This document shows, one piece after another, positions 11,601 through 22,700 of a DNA stretch of 64,000 nucleotides (the stretch's first letter is position 1; each line of letters starts with the position of its first letter). The position numbers and the translations under genes are program-made. This DNA is from Lactuca virosa (lineage: Eukaryota > Streptophyta > Magnoliopsida > Asterales > Asteraceae). The stretch lies in the NCBI GenBank assembly GCA_928212115.1, contig CAKMRJ010004445.1:4764081-4828080 (forward strand). The letters are read 5' to 3'. The notes under the pieces were generated by a model. It did no database searches and had not been told where the DNA came from. It saw only the letters and a list, made by a program, of their open reading frames with translations.

Positions 11601-11965
11601 GCTACATCGGGACGTTCCGGGTCATTGCCAGGGTTGGTAAAGTGGCGTACAGGTTGGAATTACCGGATGAGCTCAGCCAAATTCACAACACCTTTCACGT
11701 ATCGCAATTGCGAAAGTGCATTATGGACCCGGAGGCAGTGGTGCCACTGGATGACATTCAGGTTGATGAACGCCTGAATTATATTGAGAGGCCGGTTGCC
11801 GTTTTGAAAAGGAAAGTGAAATTCCTGCGCAATAAGGAGGTTCCATTGGTGAAGATACAGTGGGAGCATCGGAGAGGATCCGAGTGGACATGGGAGGCGG
11901 AGGCTGAGATGCGGGAGCATTACTCGGAGTTATTCTCTACAGCAGACTTCGAGGACGAAGTCTAA
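8639..11965 (+). pseudogene. pol (protease-RT-RNase H-integrase), element 2
   Basis: The order is protease LFDSGASRSFVS (about 8668-8703), linker FPEELPGVPPERQ, RT with SSPWGAPILFVRKKDG (about 9318-9365) and FIDDILVYSK (about 9676-9705), then RNase H with TDHKSLRHIM and HPGKANVVADALSRK (about 10305-10450). Integrase follows with its HHCC finger (about 10690-10830), SDRDVRF (11087-11107), the HPQTDGQSER region (11172-11200) and a TWEAEAEM tail (about 11890-11915). Breaks are TGA at 9550, a frameshift near 10140, TAG at 11207 and TAG at 11468. The rest is well preserved, so decay is moderate. Confidence 0.9.
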
Positions 11966-11970
11966 GTTAA

Positions 11971-11980
11971 GTGGGGGAGA
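11971..11980 (+). other. polypurine tract, element 2
   Basis: gtgggggaga lies two bases before the 3' LTR start and just after the pol stop region. Confidence 0.8.
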
Positions 11981-12185
11981 ATTGTAACATCCCAAACGTC
12001 AGGTATTATTATTATTACATTTAGATTTCATGTTTTAAGGGCTACTCGATGAGTTGACGATGTGACTCGTCGAGTAGCAGCGGGTCAGGACACGTCATTT
12101 AATGAGTGACTCGGCGAGTCGGCATGGGGGACTCGACGAGTAGGAGCTGGCTGAGGAAACCCTAAATTTCAGGGTTTTTGCACCC

Positions 12186-12193
12186 TATATATT
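12186..12193 (+). promoter_or_regulatory. TATA box of element 2 LTR
   Basis: tatatatt lies ~200 bases into the LTR, just after the first group of ACTCGNCGAGT palindromes and followed by a short CT-rich leader. Confidence 0.5.
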
Positions 12194-13150
12194 GGACCAT
12201 TAGCGCCTCCCATCGTCCTTTATCACCCCCTTGAGAGCCAGAAACCCTAAATAGCGTGAGAGTGAGCTTGGAGAGTGATTTGGAGCCTTGAGGAGTGATT
12301 TTTGTGAAGGAAGCTTGTAGATCAAGAGGCTAGCAACCAGGATTTCGTGTGGATTCAGAGGCTACTCCAGCATGGGCACGTTTTGGAGGTAACAAGCTGT
12401 TACCTTGACCTCTTTTCCTTCTAGAATCTTTGATTGTATGAAGTTAGGGATTTCTTAGTTGTTCATGAAGGGATGATGGTATGGGAGCTAGATCTGAAGT
12501 TGAAACTTCAGATCTGACCCCCTTTTGAGCCCTAAGCTTGTAAATTCCTGGTTAAGGTCATGAAAGGATCCTTGCTTATGAGAAAATCCCCATTTCAAGC
12601 TTAGATGTGGGCTTTGAGCCATGCAAGTACGTAAAGGTAGAAACTTTACGTTGCTAATACACCGTAAGGACTTAGATCTACAGTTTGGAACGACAGATCT
12701 ACTCAAAATCGACTGGATAAGAGATTGGTGCGCAGACTCGGCGAGTTGGAGAATCCGACTCGGCGAGTCAGTGAATGTTATGCGGTTATGAGTTAGAGTT
12801 TGAACCCGGCGAGTCTGGGAGATGACTCGGCGAGTTGGTTGGGATCTCCCAACACCTGTGCGCACTTGGACTAGGCGAGTTATTGGGAAACTCGATGAGT
12901 CGATTCAGGGGGGGGGTTTCTGAGTCTTCAGAGAACTCGACGAGTGACAAGTTGCACTCGACGAGTAGGGTCAACGTGGACTATTGACCTAGCCCAATGA
13001 CATTGACTTTGACTAAGGGTTGACGAGTTAACTTTCATGGGTACTTTGGCAAAATTGGAACTTATGATGGGACCTATGGTGAAGTAGGTGTTGGTGTACG
13101 GGAGCAATACTTGGAGGAGTCGGTTTCGATACTCTTGAGCAGCTAGCGAG

Positions 13151-13717
13151 GTGAGTTATCCTCACTATATTAATAGGGTCTAAGGCACCAAGGCCGGCCC
13201 TTAGTTGTTATCTTGGTTATGGTATGCCATATGTGGATATGATCTGTTTGATTGGTACCAGAATAGACAGTATGTTATTATGATCCGTAGGGATTGGTAT
13301 GTTAGTGACCTGCTAGGTCGGTGTTTTGGTTGATTGTTTTGTTATGAGAGATTGCTATGATTGATGATCAGTGAGATAGTCTTAATTTCTACGTGTATAT
13401 GTCAATATATGTTAGTTATGTGCACATGGTTATTAGTTTGATGGTTGGGTTGAGGCGGTCCTGCTTTGTGTTGAAGGCCAACATACCCTACGAGCAGACC
13501 GGAGAGACTGTAGGCCTGTACGGCGGTCCAGTCATACCGAAGGCTCAGGATAGATCCAGATAGAATGTAGGCCCTGTAGGGCGGTCCAATCAGGCCGAAG
13601 GCCCAGTATGCATGTTGTCGTTTTTCAGTGACGAATATGGTATTATCAGTGTGGTATTGGTATTTTGGGGGTAGCTCACTAAGCCCTTGGGCTTACAGTT
13701 TCAGTTTATTGTTTCAG
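13151..13717 (+). other. predicted LTR intron / structured module, element 2
   Basis: GTGAGTTATCC (13151-13161) can pair with GGGTAGCTCAC (13669-13679) along 11 bases with two G-U pairs. The second arm runs into the hairpin AAGCCC-TT-GGGCTT (13681-13694) and then TTGTTTCAG (13709-13717). The short tandem array lies between the arms. Confidence 0.5.
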
Positions 13718-13891
13718 GTACTTCAGGAGATCATGGCAAGGCAAAGGCGTGACCGTACCGCTCCACATCCTTATGATTTTGTTATTGGGACACTCTGATG
13801 AATATTATTTTGAAAACATTTTTGTTGTAAAACACTATTTGGTTTTATGGTTGAAAAGTTTAAATTTGGCTTAAATTTTTTGGATATTACA

Positions 13892-14367
13892 GGAAGGTCT
13901 TATGTATTTGTATGAGTTATGTGACTTATGTGATATGTTTATTGTGATATGTATATGCTGTATGAATTGGGCCGGAAGGCAAACAGAGTTGGGGCCTGAA
14001 GGCAAGTCATGGTAGGGCCGGAAGGTCTACCCGAGCTGTGGGACCGGAAGGTCCTACTGAGACACATTGACAGGAAGGTCATACAGTGCTATAACCTCGA
14101 GAGGCTAATATGTGTATGTGGTATTTTGGCGAACTCACTAAGCTTCGTGCTTACCGTGTTATGTGATATGTGTTTCAAGTTTTTCTCAAGATCACGGGAC
14201 GGCACCGGCTTGATTGTACACACCAGAGAAAGAGTTATGCTTTGAGGATCCTGGATTATTATATAAACAATTATGGAGTTGTGTTTTATAAATTAAAGGG
14301 ATTTTTTTTGTTAAGAGAACTGCGAGATTTTAAATGAAAAATTTACTTGAAAATTTACGGTGTTACA
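13892..14367 (+). repeat. LTR tail, element 3
   Basis: It contains five gccggaaggtc-like repeats (about 13970-14090), ACTCACTA followed by the hairpin AAGC-TTCGT-GCTT (14140-14152), then tgtttcaag where other LTRs have an acceptor CAG, and ends ggtgttaca. It resembles the matching part of the B LTR. The front of the LTR, including any donor-like site, is missing. Confidence 0.75.
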
Positions 14368-14370
14368 AGT

Positions 14371-14383
14371 TGGTATCAGACCC
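14371..14383 (+). other. primer binding site, element 3
   Basis: tggtatcagaccc follows the LTR end by three bases and matches the initiator tRNA-Met type site with one change. Confidence 0.75.
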
Positions 14384-15224
14384 TTGGTTTGAGGGATTCA
14401 GATACACCTTCGGGTATGTCTGGACTCAAACTGGGGATTTGAGAAAAAAAAATTTCAAAAGAAAAGAGTTTTTTTTCTTCTAAAAGAGAAAGAGTTTAAG
14501 ACAAATCGAGATGGAGCAGTGTGTACAATCAGACAGAGCCCGAACGGTGAATTCCCAAATTACCCTTACTTAATTGTGTTATGCGTTATTATTGAGATAT
14601 TAGAGATGCATGCTAGAAGATAGGCTAGGTATTTCATATATTAAGGCTAGAATTGCCTGATTTGTGATGCCTTAGCCTAGGGGTTGTTGCTATCTGTGAT
14701 GTGCTTTGAGTATGTGCGGAGTAAGAGTACCCAGCAGGAATCTTTTAGAGAAAGAGCTTTGAGTAGAGGAGTAATCTAGGAGAGATACCTAGATGAGCAT
14801 TTGAGGAGCCAACTAAGGAAGTAGTTATATACCCACGTGGGGTAGAGTTGCTTGAGTTCGGTGACATCTTTGAGTGTGTGTAGAGTAAGTGGAGTTGTAA
14901 CCTATAGTGGTTTTACGTGCTGGTGGAGATGATTCGATGCCCGAATGTTGCTTGCTTCGTGCTTTGTGGAACTCTTGATGATGGGAGTCAACTACTAAGT
15001 GAATATGGCGATATTTAGGAGGTAGCCGACTGGCATCATAAGGAGTTCTTCAGCAGCTGATGGCAGAGAGATGTGAGAACCTAGGAATAGCCTGGGGAGT
15101 GACCTTTGTCAGATGAGTAGGCTGATAGAGGAGAGTATTCGCAGGAGAGCGACCAGTATAACGAGATTAGTGGTTGAGGAGGTTAAGTGGCTACTTAGGA
15201 AATCTGGGATGATCCGTGTGGAAA

Positions 15225-15283
15225 GTATGGGTAGATGTGGCAGGTAGTATGGGCCCGTACTACTGAAAGCAGAGGACCCATAC
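15225..15283 (+). other. conserved hairpin, element 3
   Basis: The outer arms GTATGGGT / ACCCATAC form a perfect 8-bp stem. The inner arms GTAGTA / TACTAC (15244-15249, 15258-15263) are also perfect. It is the best-paired copy of the hairpin also seen at 7156, 29547 and 54847. Confidence 0.65.
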
Positions 15284-16236
15284 TCGAAACAAGGAAAATT
15301 CTAGAGGTTCTAGGTAGCAGACTGAGAGGTAATCACGTGGTTTGGGTGCCATGATTCGTTGCGGTTAGTGCTTCTGGTTTTACCAGTTATTCCGTTGTGA
15401 TTAATTAGATTGAGATCAGATGTGATAGAGTATGGGGCCTGAGGGCCATGACAAGTGAGTTTCAATGGAGCATACCTTGAGAAGGAAATCGAGTTAGTTT
15501 CCGAGAGATTTTGGTGAGATGCCAGTTGGAGTCGCGAGACTTAGGGATGAGGGGAGATGATGCTTATTGGAGGATCGCGGTCTGAGTTGAGCAATCGTTG
15601 GATAGTTGAGTCGTTACTTTCTGTGGCAAGAGTTGCGTTGTTCCCGTTCCTGGGAAAAGTGAAGGAACTATCGAAATTCCGGTTTCAGAGTTTCGAGGTA
15701 GGCCCCGTAGGGTAGCATTGATGGTGACCCTTTTCATCAGAGTATTTGGGCAGTTTGTCTGCTGTAAGGTATTTTCTTTTACCATAGAGTCATTGGTGGA
15801 GGCTGAGATGGAAGAGACCCAGGAAGGTGCCTTTTGAGGATGACATGCATTTAGCAACGGTTTCAGGTAGTAAGAGGAATATATCGGGGCGGTGGACCTC
15901 GTTGTTAGGATTGTGCACCGGTTATGAGAGTGAGGCCTTGTGTCTTGATGATGATTCCCGTGTTGGGAGGCGGGTCGATGAATCAGAGACGAAGGTGTGT
16001 GATAGTGCATTATTTCCAGATTGAGGGTCAGGGTTAATTCGGAGCAGTGAGGTACCCGACGGTGTGTTAGCCTGAGATTTTGAGACGACCAGAGGCAGTA
16101 AAGTTGGGAGGATTATGAGATTCTTGTCTGAGCTATGGAATATATGGAGACGCTTAGTTTCCACCAGGAAGATCATGGAATGATTATGTGCTACGTTCCA
16201 AGAGTCAATGGCGATGTACCGGGAGAAAACAGTCTG

Positions 16237-16420
16237 TGGAATAGACTTTTGGTTTGCCAATTGGTGATGGTTCGAACCCTGAGTGGGGGAGGAATGGGTG
16301 TTCTAGTGAGAGGATCAGCGATCTGTTCAAGTGCGTTTAGAGAACTGGTTATGGGGATATGCGGTACGGATAAAGGAGACATGGGTTATCGGTAGATGAG
16401 GCGAGGTGTGAGACGGGAAG
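16237..16420 (+). pseudogene. remnant of protease-RT linker, element 3
   Basis: The stretch ggttcgaaccctgagtgggg and what follows parallels 8940-9010 of element 2, which encodes the segment between protease and RT. No open frame is kept. It is assigned only from this nucleotide similarity. Confidence 0.45.
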
Positions 16421-16620
16421 ATCTATGAGTAAGTGTTTAAGGAAGGATGTGTGTATCCGCGACAGGTGGCCGTTGGTCAGAGAATTTATTGTGGCTAGGG
16501 ATTTTCGGGTTTGCAAATGTCGAATTTGAGGCGGTTGGGTCACTGAGTTCAGGGAGCAATAGGAGAGGATTGCAGGTATATGTATAGAATGTGATTTATA
16601 CTCCAAGAGAAGCGACAGTT

Positions 16621-16696
16621 GAATGTGAGCAATAGCAGAGGTTTGCGGGTATATGTATAGAATGTGAGCAATAGCAGAGGTTTGCGGGTATATAGA
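16621..16696 (+). repeat. 39-bp tandem duplication at element 3 / copia junction
   Basis: Units beginning gaatgtgagcaatagcag start at 16621 and 16660, and a more diverged copy is seen near 16550. The second unit runs directly into the copia LTR. Confidence 0.85.
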
Positions 16697-17145
16697 TAGT
16701 CCATGGAGGTTTAACCCATGGAGCCTAAGTAGTATGAAAGGGCATGGTGCATTAGGGTTTGCATGGATGTAACCCTAGCATTTGTCACACTATAAAAGCG
16801 CACCCCTAGAGCCAAAATCGGTTACCCTATTTGATTCTATGAGAGTGATATTGATTTTGTGGTAAGTAACTTATTCTCTCAAGCCTCCTCTTGCATTTGG
16901 TGTTTGTGACACATTAGAGGCATCACACTTGAGGTGCTCAAACTTTCAAAGGTTAATAAATACACCCTACATATAAGAGGTAATCATCTAAAATAGCTTT
17001 TATGTTGTATAGCTTCAATTGTATGCTAGTTAGGATGTATGCTTTGGAAAATTCAAAATGCATGTATAATTAGAGAAAACATAGATCCAAAGCATCTAGG
17101 GTTGCATGTGCACCATAGGAGTGTTATAGTGCTCAAAACCCAACA
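16697..17145 (+). repeat. truncated 5' LTR, copia element
   Basis: It matches 23784-24236 closely, from gatagtcca to the end aaaacccaaca. The first ~320 bases of the LTR are missing. The TATA box and leader are still present. Confidence 0.9.
16791..16797 (+). promoter_or_regulatory. TATA box, copia 5' LTR
   Basis: tataaaa in a cactataaaagcgcac context is repeated at the same place in the 3' LTR (23883). Confidence 0.65.
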
Positions 17146-17146
17146 G

Positions 17147-17159
17147 TGGTATCAGAGCC
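17147..17159 (+). other. primer binding site, copia element
   Basis: tggtatcagagcc begins two bases after the LTR end ccaaca and is complementary to the initiator tRNA-Met 3' end, as in most plant copia elements. Confidence 0.9.
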
Positions 17160-17622
17160 TAGGATTGTTTTCTGTTATACTTGATGCTTATTAATTTTCC
17201 AAAGTTGTAAAAATCGATTTTCTGGCTTCTGAATGATAAACTCGTCGAGTCCACTGGCTGAATCGATGAGTTCACTCAGTAAATGAGCAACTTGACGAGT
17301 CGGGTTCTTGCACTCGCCGAGTTGATGGCTCTGGTTGCAGATTTTCGAGTTTTTTTGGCCAGAATTGGATTAGGATCATTACCACAAACTACTTTTCATC
17401 ATTCAATCTATTTTTTATGATATGGTAGTGATCATGCTCATCCGATTAAAGGATAATTGTCAACATTTCAAGATTTTTATTAGTTTATATGATTAGGCTA
17501 ATTTCTTGTAAAAATTGTTAATGTGAATTATCTTGACTTATGAGTTTAACTAGGTCATAGATAAATTGTTTGATAATTTTTTGTTAGTTAAAATGTTTAT
17601 CTTAATGATTTGAATGACCTCT

Positions 17623-18065
17623 ATAACTTGTCCTCAAGTTATGGAAAATGAAAGGTCTCATCCATTAAAATGCAATTAAACTCATAAGTTATAAAAATGA
17701 ATTCCAATAGTCATCAAAGATAGTTGTGAAAATTCTTATGATAGTTGGTAGTTTATATGTTAAGCTAGTAACTTGTATCATTTGATTTGAAACTATTTTG
17801 CCTTATGTGTTAGTTTTGATCATGATTAAAAAAAATTATATGATAATTTTCCTTGTTAGAATTGATCTAAATGTTTTTTAATGAGTTCCATAACTTCCCC
17901 TCATGTTATGGAACATGAAAAGTCGTATAATAAATGTTTTAATGAACTCCATAACTTGTCTTCAAGTTATGGAAAAAGAAGAGTTTTTTCATAAAACCAA
18001 CATTAACTCATAAGTTATGGAAACCAAGAGTTTTGAAAAGTTTCAAAACTTGTCCTCAAGTTTTG
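17623..18065 (+). repeat. four dispersed ATAACTTG-type hairpins in copia leader
   Basis: Palindromes with a short loop occur at 17623-17642 (ATAACTTG-TCCT-CAAGTTAT), 17889-17910 (partial), 17949-17972 (perfect, CCATAACTTG arm) and 18044-18065. The last has AAAACTTG paired with CAAGTTTT, a compensatory change. They are in untranslated leader sequence. Confidence 0.8.
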
Positions 18066-18159
18066 GAATTTGTAAAGTCTCACAACTGAAACATTTAATT
18101 CCAATCCTTAGAGTTTTGAAAGTTAAAATTCAACTCTTATACTATTATTATATTAAAAG

Positions 18160-18161
<2 letters not shown>

Positions 18162-18203
<42 letters not shown>

Positions 18204-18214
18204 ATATATATATA
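18162..18214 (+). repeat. (TA)n microsatellite
   Basis: About 26 TA units with one interruption, inside the copia leader. Confidence 0.95.
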
Positions 18215-18240
18215 AGACAAGTTAGTCTTACCGTTAGTAG

Positions 18241-18627
18241 GCTTCGTTCACGAAGCAGGTCTATAAGGGGGGTATAAGGTTACTGCCTATATAATGGCAG
18301 TTTAATGGGTGTCCACTCTCACCCACACTTCCTTGACTAGTGGAGGGTTGTTAGCCGAACGGGTAGGATAGGACATTAATTCTCATTATAAGTATAATTA
18401 TAATTATAAAGTAACTAAACTTTTATTAAATACCGAATCTTAGTTACTTTAGGAAAAATGTGAAAATGGTGTTATTCCATGAAATTGCGATTTGCACCTT
18501 GTTAAGTCGTTAGTGGAGCGTGTGTGGTTAACCGACACACTAATCTGGTACTGACATTGCGTGGCAAAGGGTAGCTTGATGTTAATCATAGATCAATGGA
18601 GCGGGTGTGGTTAACTGGAACATTGAT
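18241..18627 (+). other. cluster of five leader hairpins, copia element
   Basis: Stems seen are GCTTCG/CGAAGC (18241-18256), ACTGCC/GGCAGT (18282-18301), GGGTG/CACCC (18307-18324), TTAGTG/CACTAA (18510-18543) and ATCAAT/ATTGAT (18592-18627). The last two enclose nearly the same ~22-base loop (ggagcg-gtgtggttaac), while their stems differ but still pair. This points to conserved RNA structure between PBS and gag. Confidence 0.65.
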
Positions 18628-18992
18628 TAGGTGATCTGTAACATTGAGTGTACCAAGCTAATTTGCATGGTTATTCACACCTTGTTTGTGATCCTCAGCA
18701 TCCCAGTCACAAATTTGAAGGGCACAATCAAGATTTAAATATGCCATTGAAAAGTTCAATGAATCTCAAAGAATCTAGGAATTTCAATCCATTTAAAACT
18801 TAATAATCTGTTTCGTTTTTCATGGTGGAAATTGGTAAATCGTCATTTACCTACCTTCAAATATTTTACAATTGGATTACGGCATCCCTCTTCGCAATTG
18901 TAAAATATTGTGTTGGGTCCTAGCCTTAATATTTCGTTTTGGGTGTTATATTAAGGACTTAAATCAACTAACTTGAATTTCTCCCGTTATAG

Positions 18993-19664
18993 ATGTCTAT
19001 GTCAGACAACTATGGTCTTCCCGAATCTGTTGGAAAAGGCTTTCCATATGAAGATGATATTCCACAATCTCATACTTCACTTCCTCCACTTCCTCCAGTT
19101 ATTCTCCCTGACCCACATGTTCAAAGACTTGAAAATTTCAAGGTCACTCAAGCCCCATTGGCGAGCAAACATTAGGATGGAAGATTTGTGTGTGCACATG
19201 TCTTGGAGATGAAGTCACACATTGACAGGCTGGGAATGTTAAGAGTCGATGTGTCAAGGAAGTTGGCTGTTGACTTGGTTCTTCGGTCACGTCTCGAGTC
19301 GTATAGTAAGTTTGTTAAAGACTACTATATGACAAACCGCGATGTGACCCTTATTGATCTTACCTATTTGCTTATTACTGCTGAGTCTGCAATGATTTGG
19401 TGCACTGGTAAAGCAAATTTGATTAGAAGATCTACTTCCCAAACTTCCATGGACATTGGCAATGGAAACATTGGAAGTCCAGAAAAGGTTTATCTTACCA
19501 TAGGAAAGGGAAAGGCTAAGTCTGAGATTGTCCCGTGTACCATTCCAGAAGAGACTGTTTGTTTCTATTACCAAGAAAAGGGACATTGGAAGCGAAGCTA
19601 CCCTGACTACCTGAGAATTTTAATCAATTTGTATGCTTCTACTTCAGGTAAGTCCACTATCTAA
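18993..19664 (+). pseudogene. copia gag (UBN2-type), broken
   Basis: One frame runs from ATG at 18993 with a TAG at 19173-19175 and continues in frame from 19176. The segment HVLEMKSHIDRLGML and the LAVDLVL and SYSKFVKDYY stretches (about 19197-19330) are typical of plant Ty1/copia Gag. At 19557-19605 the zinc knuckle is damaged: CFYYQEKGHWKRSYPDY has tyrosine or serine where cysteines belong, so RNA binding would fail. The protein ends at 19664 without reaching protease. Between the N-terminal part and HVLEMK the protein is shorter than usual, suggesting a deletion. Confidence 0.75.
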
Positions 19665-19739
19665 CTCTATTAAGTTCCTGTTTGTAGATTATTAATACAT
19701 GATGTGATAAGATTACATTTTGATGTTTTTTAGGATCAA

Positions 19740-22700
19740 AGGACGCTAAAGGAAAGGCATGCAGAGTCTGATCGCGAAGAGATGGATTTCGATCGCATGG
19801 TTTGATGATCAGATTTTTGAGCTGCTGCTTAAGATTTATGATAGATTGCTTAGAAATTTGTAATAACATAGTTTTCATTTGTAATTGCATTGTAAGGAAA
19901 AGTTTTTCCACAATTATATAAATAAAGAAAAAGATTTATTTATCTTATTTTATATTTCCTTGCAATGGCATATGTGAAAATTGATGTTTGTATTTTTTAG
20001 CAATATGGATTTGATTCTTTCGTTTGTGTTAGTGTCTAAATTTACGAAACAAGGAAAAATTCTCAACACCCAAGTTTCAATTGGACAGAAACTTGGGATC
20101 ATGAAACTTGTATTGTATGATGAATGAGAACCTTCATCTTTTTGAAATTAGGACTAATTCCTTGTTGACATACAGAGGTGAGTTAAGTGAAGGACTAGGG
20201 GATCGGGTACACTTGGTTGTGCGCTGGTCAGGTCCACTACAAAGAACGATAAGACTATTTGTTATGGTTTACTAAAGTTAGTAAATATGGTTATTCTTAC
20301 AAGATTAAGTATAATTCTGAATGATTGAAAAGTCTCAATGTATAGCAGAACAAATAAGAAGAATCAAAGTCGGCAGAAAGATAAAAGTTTCTCCAATCTG
20401 AAAATATGGGAGAGTACTTGAGTATCATGTTTTATGATCATCTTAATGATTATGAAAACTATATCACAATTTGATCCTCTAAGGACGCCTTAGTGCATTT
20501 GTTTGGCTAAGAAGAAGAATCGGGAATTGTTGAAATGGTTAAATCAATTAAGATGAATAATACTTCATTCCAAAATCAAATCTTAGAGTCATACTCCAAG
20601 ATTGTATTTTGAGTGAAATATCAGCAAATTTAAAGTAAAATATTTTCTACTCTTATACATTTGAAATTGGTAAGTTGTAATCTTTTGGATAAAACACAGA
20701 TCAACTGAGACCGATTGTCAAAAGTGTTTGTATTGATAAGAAATCGCACTAGCTCTTGAATATTTGTTTGTCAAGTAATGTTTCTTGACAGAGAGAAACT
20801 TATATGTCAAGAGGTCAGTGGGAGTATTAAAGGTCTTGAAAAGTTTTTAAGAACTAATCAACAGTCAACCTATTGTTAATCACTAGCACACGACTTGAGG
20901 TTTGTAACCTATCGTGTTGACATATTCTTGTTTCTGTGCTCATTCCAGTTAAGATTGACTATGCACATGAGTTCTATGAGTTCTCAACTGTTTGCATAAG
21001 GCTAAGCACCTTGATCAGTGAAAGTTCATTGATCAATAAGGGTGAGTTGCTCAATAACTTGGAAGACATGGTAGGCCCTTGTGCTACCGAGTGGCAAGGA
21101 ATTAAGATTAGATAGGTTCAGTCCATATGAGTTTGGATTTGTCACTAACCTTGTCTTAAGATTATGGTTATGACAAATTCACATGGATAGGAACACATAC
21201 ACCATAAAAATATCTAAGTGTCATAAGGTTTCTCTCCAATTCATTAAAATGATTGTGAGGAAACGCTTTCACTAAGTAGATTTTAAAGAGTTAGCAATTG
21301 TGATATTTGCATTCTCAAATTCGATTATGACTACGACATCCCTCTTCATAGTTCGAATTGTGAGAAATGGCAAGAGGTCTAAACATTTGAGACTTATTGC
21401 TGTAAGTTCTAAAATTGTTTAGACACACATATGAGCTTTCTAATAAAAGGTGTGTGAGTTTAGATAAAGGCTTATCGAAGCATCTCGTGTTAGAAATCTA
21501 AACGTTGGTAAGAAAGTCAATAAAGTATTGATTTCTAGAACTCCAGTTGATTTCTGGATTTATGTCACAGCTAGTGGGAGCATAAATGTTATGCAAGTAA
21601 CAAAATAATTGTTATGCTAGTGGGAGCATAAATATTCTGGTAAGTGTTGCAAGTTAGCAATGTTAATTATAGAAAACAAAGTTTTCCATTCGGAAAGTTG
21701 CAGGGTTGAAAAGTTGTTTTGCTATAATTAAGGGAGAGGAACTTATACTTCATTTCAATTCTAAAAGTTTAGATTGAGATTTTAATCAAATTTAGTCAAG
21801 GATTTATATGAATACCATGTTGAAATGCTTCAACATTGGAAATTCTATATATGGAAATATTATAGAAAAAGACTGGTCAATTATCATGTCTTTATGTAAG
21901 ACATTATGAATTGTATCCCATATGCTTCATGTATAGGATCAATTGCATATGCTATAATATTCATGAGTTATACTTTTCCAAATGCATAGGGCATTAAGAG
22001 GGAAAACGGACTAGAATTGGATATGACTGAAGTTACTAAACAACAGCTAAGAACAATCCAAGGTTCGCCAAAGATTGGTTGCTTATGGATAGTTGGAAGT
22101 ATAGTAATGGATGGACCATATTGACATTATTATGAATAGACAAGATTCTATTAACAATGAGCTGACATATGGCAAATATGGAAATGTTTCCATAATGGGA
22201 GATGGATACCAAGAATCTATGAGAAAGTTAGAAACTTTTATGCAAGAAGGATGTTCAAAGGAATGTGCTTTGGATATAAGACTTGGAATCTATGGAATTG
22301 TCTTGTAACGATCTCCAATGGAAAGTTTTGTAATTGACAAACTTTTTGTGACTTGTGTACATAGTCATTACAAAAAGGATCACTGCATATAAGTTTAGAA
22401 TCTAACAAATTACAGTAAGTGGCAAGAACTTGGTATTCCTACACTTACGATAAGGATTTGGAATTGTGAAATGAGTATCATTGGAAATGTTTAAAATTGA
22501 TCTATTTCACAAAGTAAGGACCGTAGGTAAACATAGTGTGCATGCTTGGAGCATGGGATAGCTATTGTTTTAATTCAAGTATTAGTTGATAAATCGAAAC
22601 AATATACAATGAATAATGTGTAATCAATATGGTGATTAAATAAAAGGTGTTTTATTTATACTCAAAAGTTTTGGGGACATATAGGATTAGTATTATTCTT

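Larger units (their letters stand above)
6037..13891 (+). mobile_element. Ty3/gypsy chromovirus, element 2
   Basis: It comprises a truncated 5' LTR, PBS, leader with conserved hairpin, gag, pol, polypurine tract and 3' LTR, all on the plus strand. The integrase ends in a chromodomain-like tail (about 11805-11935), so it is chromovirus-type. Gag-pol is nearly full length but carries several stops and frameshifts. The 5' LTR has lost its first ~1.4 kb, so no target duplication can be tested; the five bases after the 3' LTR are ggaag. Confidence 0.9.
11983..13891 (+). repeat. 3' LTR of element 2
   Basis: The 1.9 kb LTR begins tgtaacatccc and ends ggatattaca. It holds at least ten ACTCGNCGAGT-type palindromes in two groups (12044-12141 and about 12736-12966), a TATA-like box at 12186, the donor-like GTGAGT at 13151, the ggcggtcca array (about 13505-13600), a hairpin at 13681-13694 and TTTCAG at 13712-13717. 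Its last ~516 bases match 6037-6554, confirming the LTR pair. Confidence 0.9.
13892..16696 (+). mobile_element. Ty3/gypsy fragment, element 3 (heavily eroded)
   Basis: An LTR tail (13892-14367) and PBS are followed by ~2.3 kb with local similarity to element 2: the post-PBS block, the conserved hairpin (15225-15283) and a remnant near the protease-RT linker (16237-16420). No coding frame of useful length survives. Both ends are cut, by the element 2 LTR on the left and by the truncated copia LTR on the right. Confidence 0.7.

Noticed and set aside
15564..16395. Frames of 63-148 codons in element 3
   Set aside because: They are antisense or out of frame to eroded gypsy internal sequence and contain no recognisable domain.
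17147..17159. Possible tRNA-derived gene
   Set aside because: The TGGTATCAGAGC-type matches here are primer binding sites only; no cloverleaf can be drawn around them.
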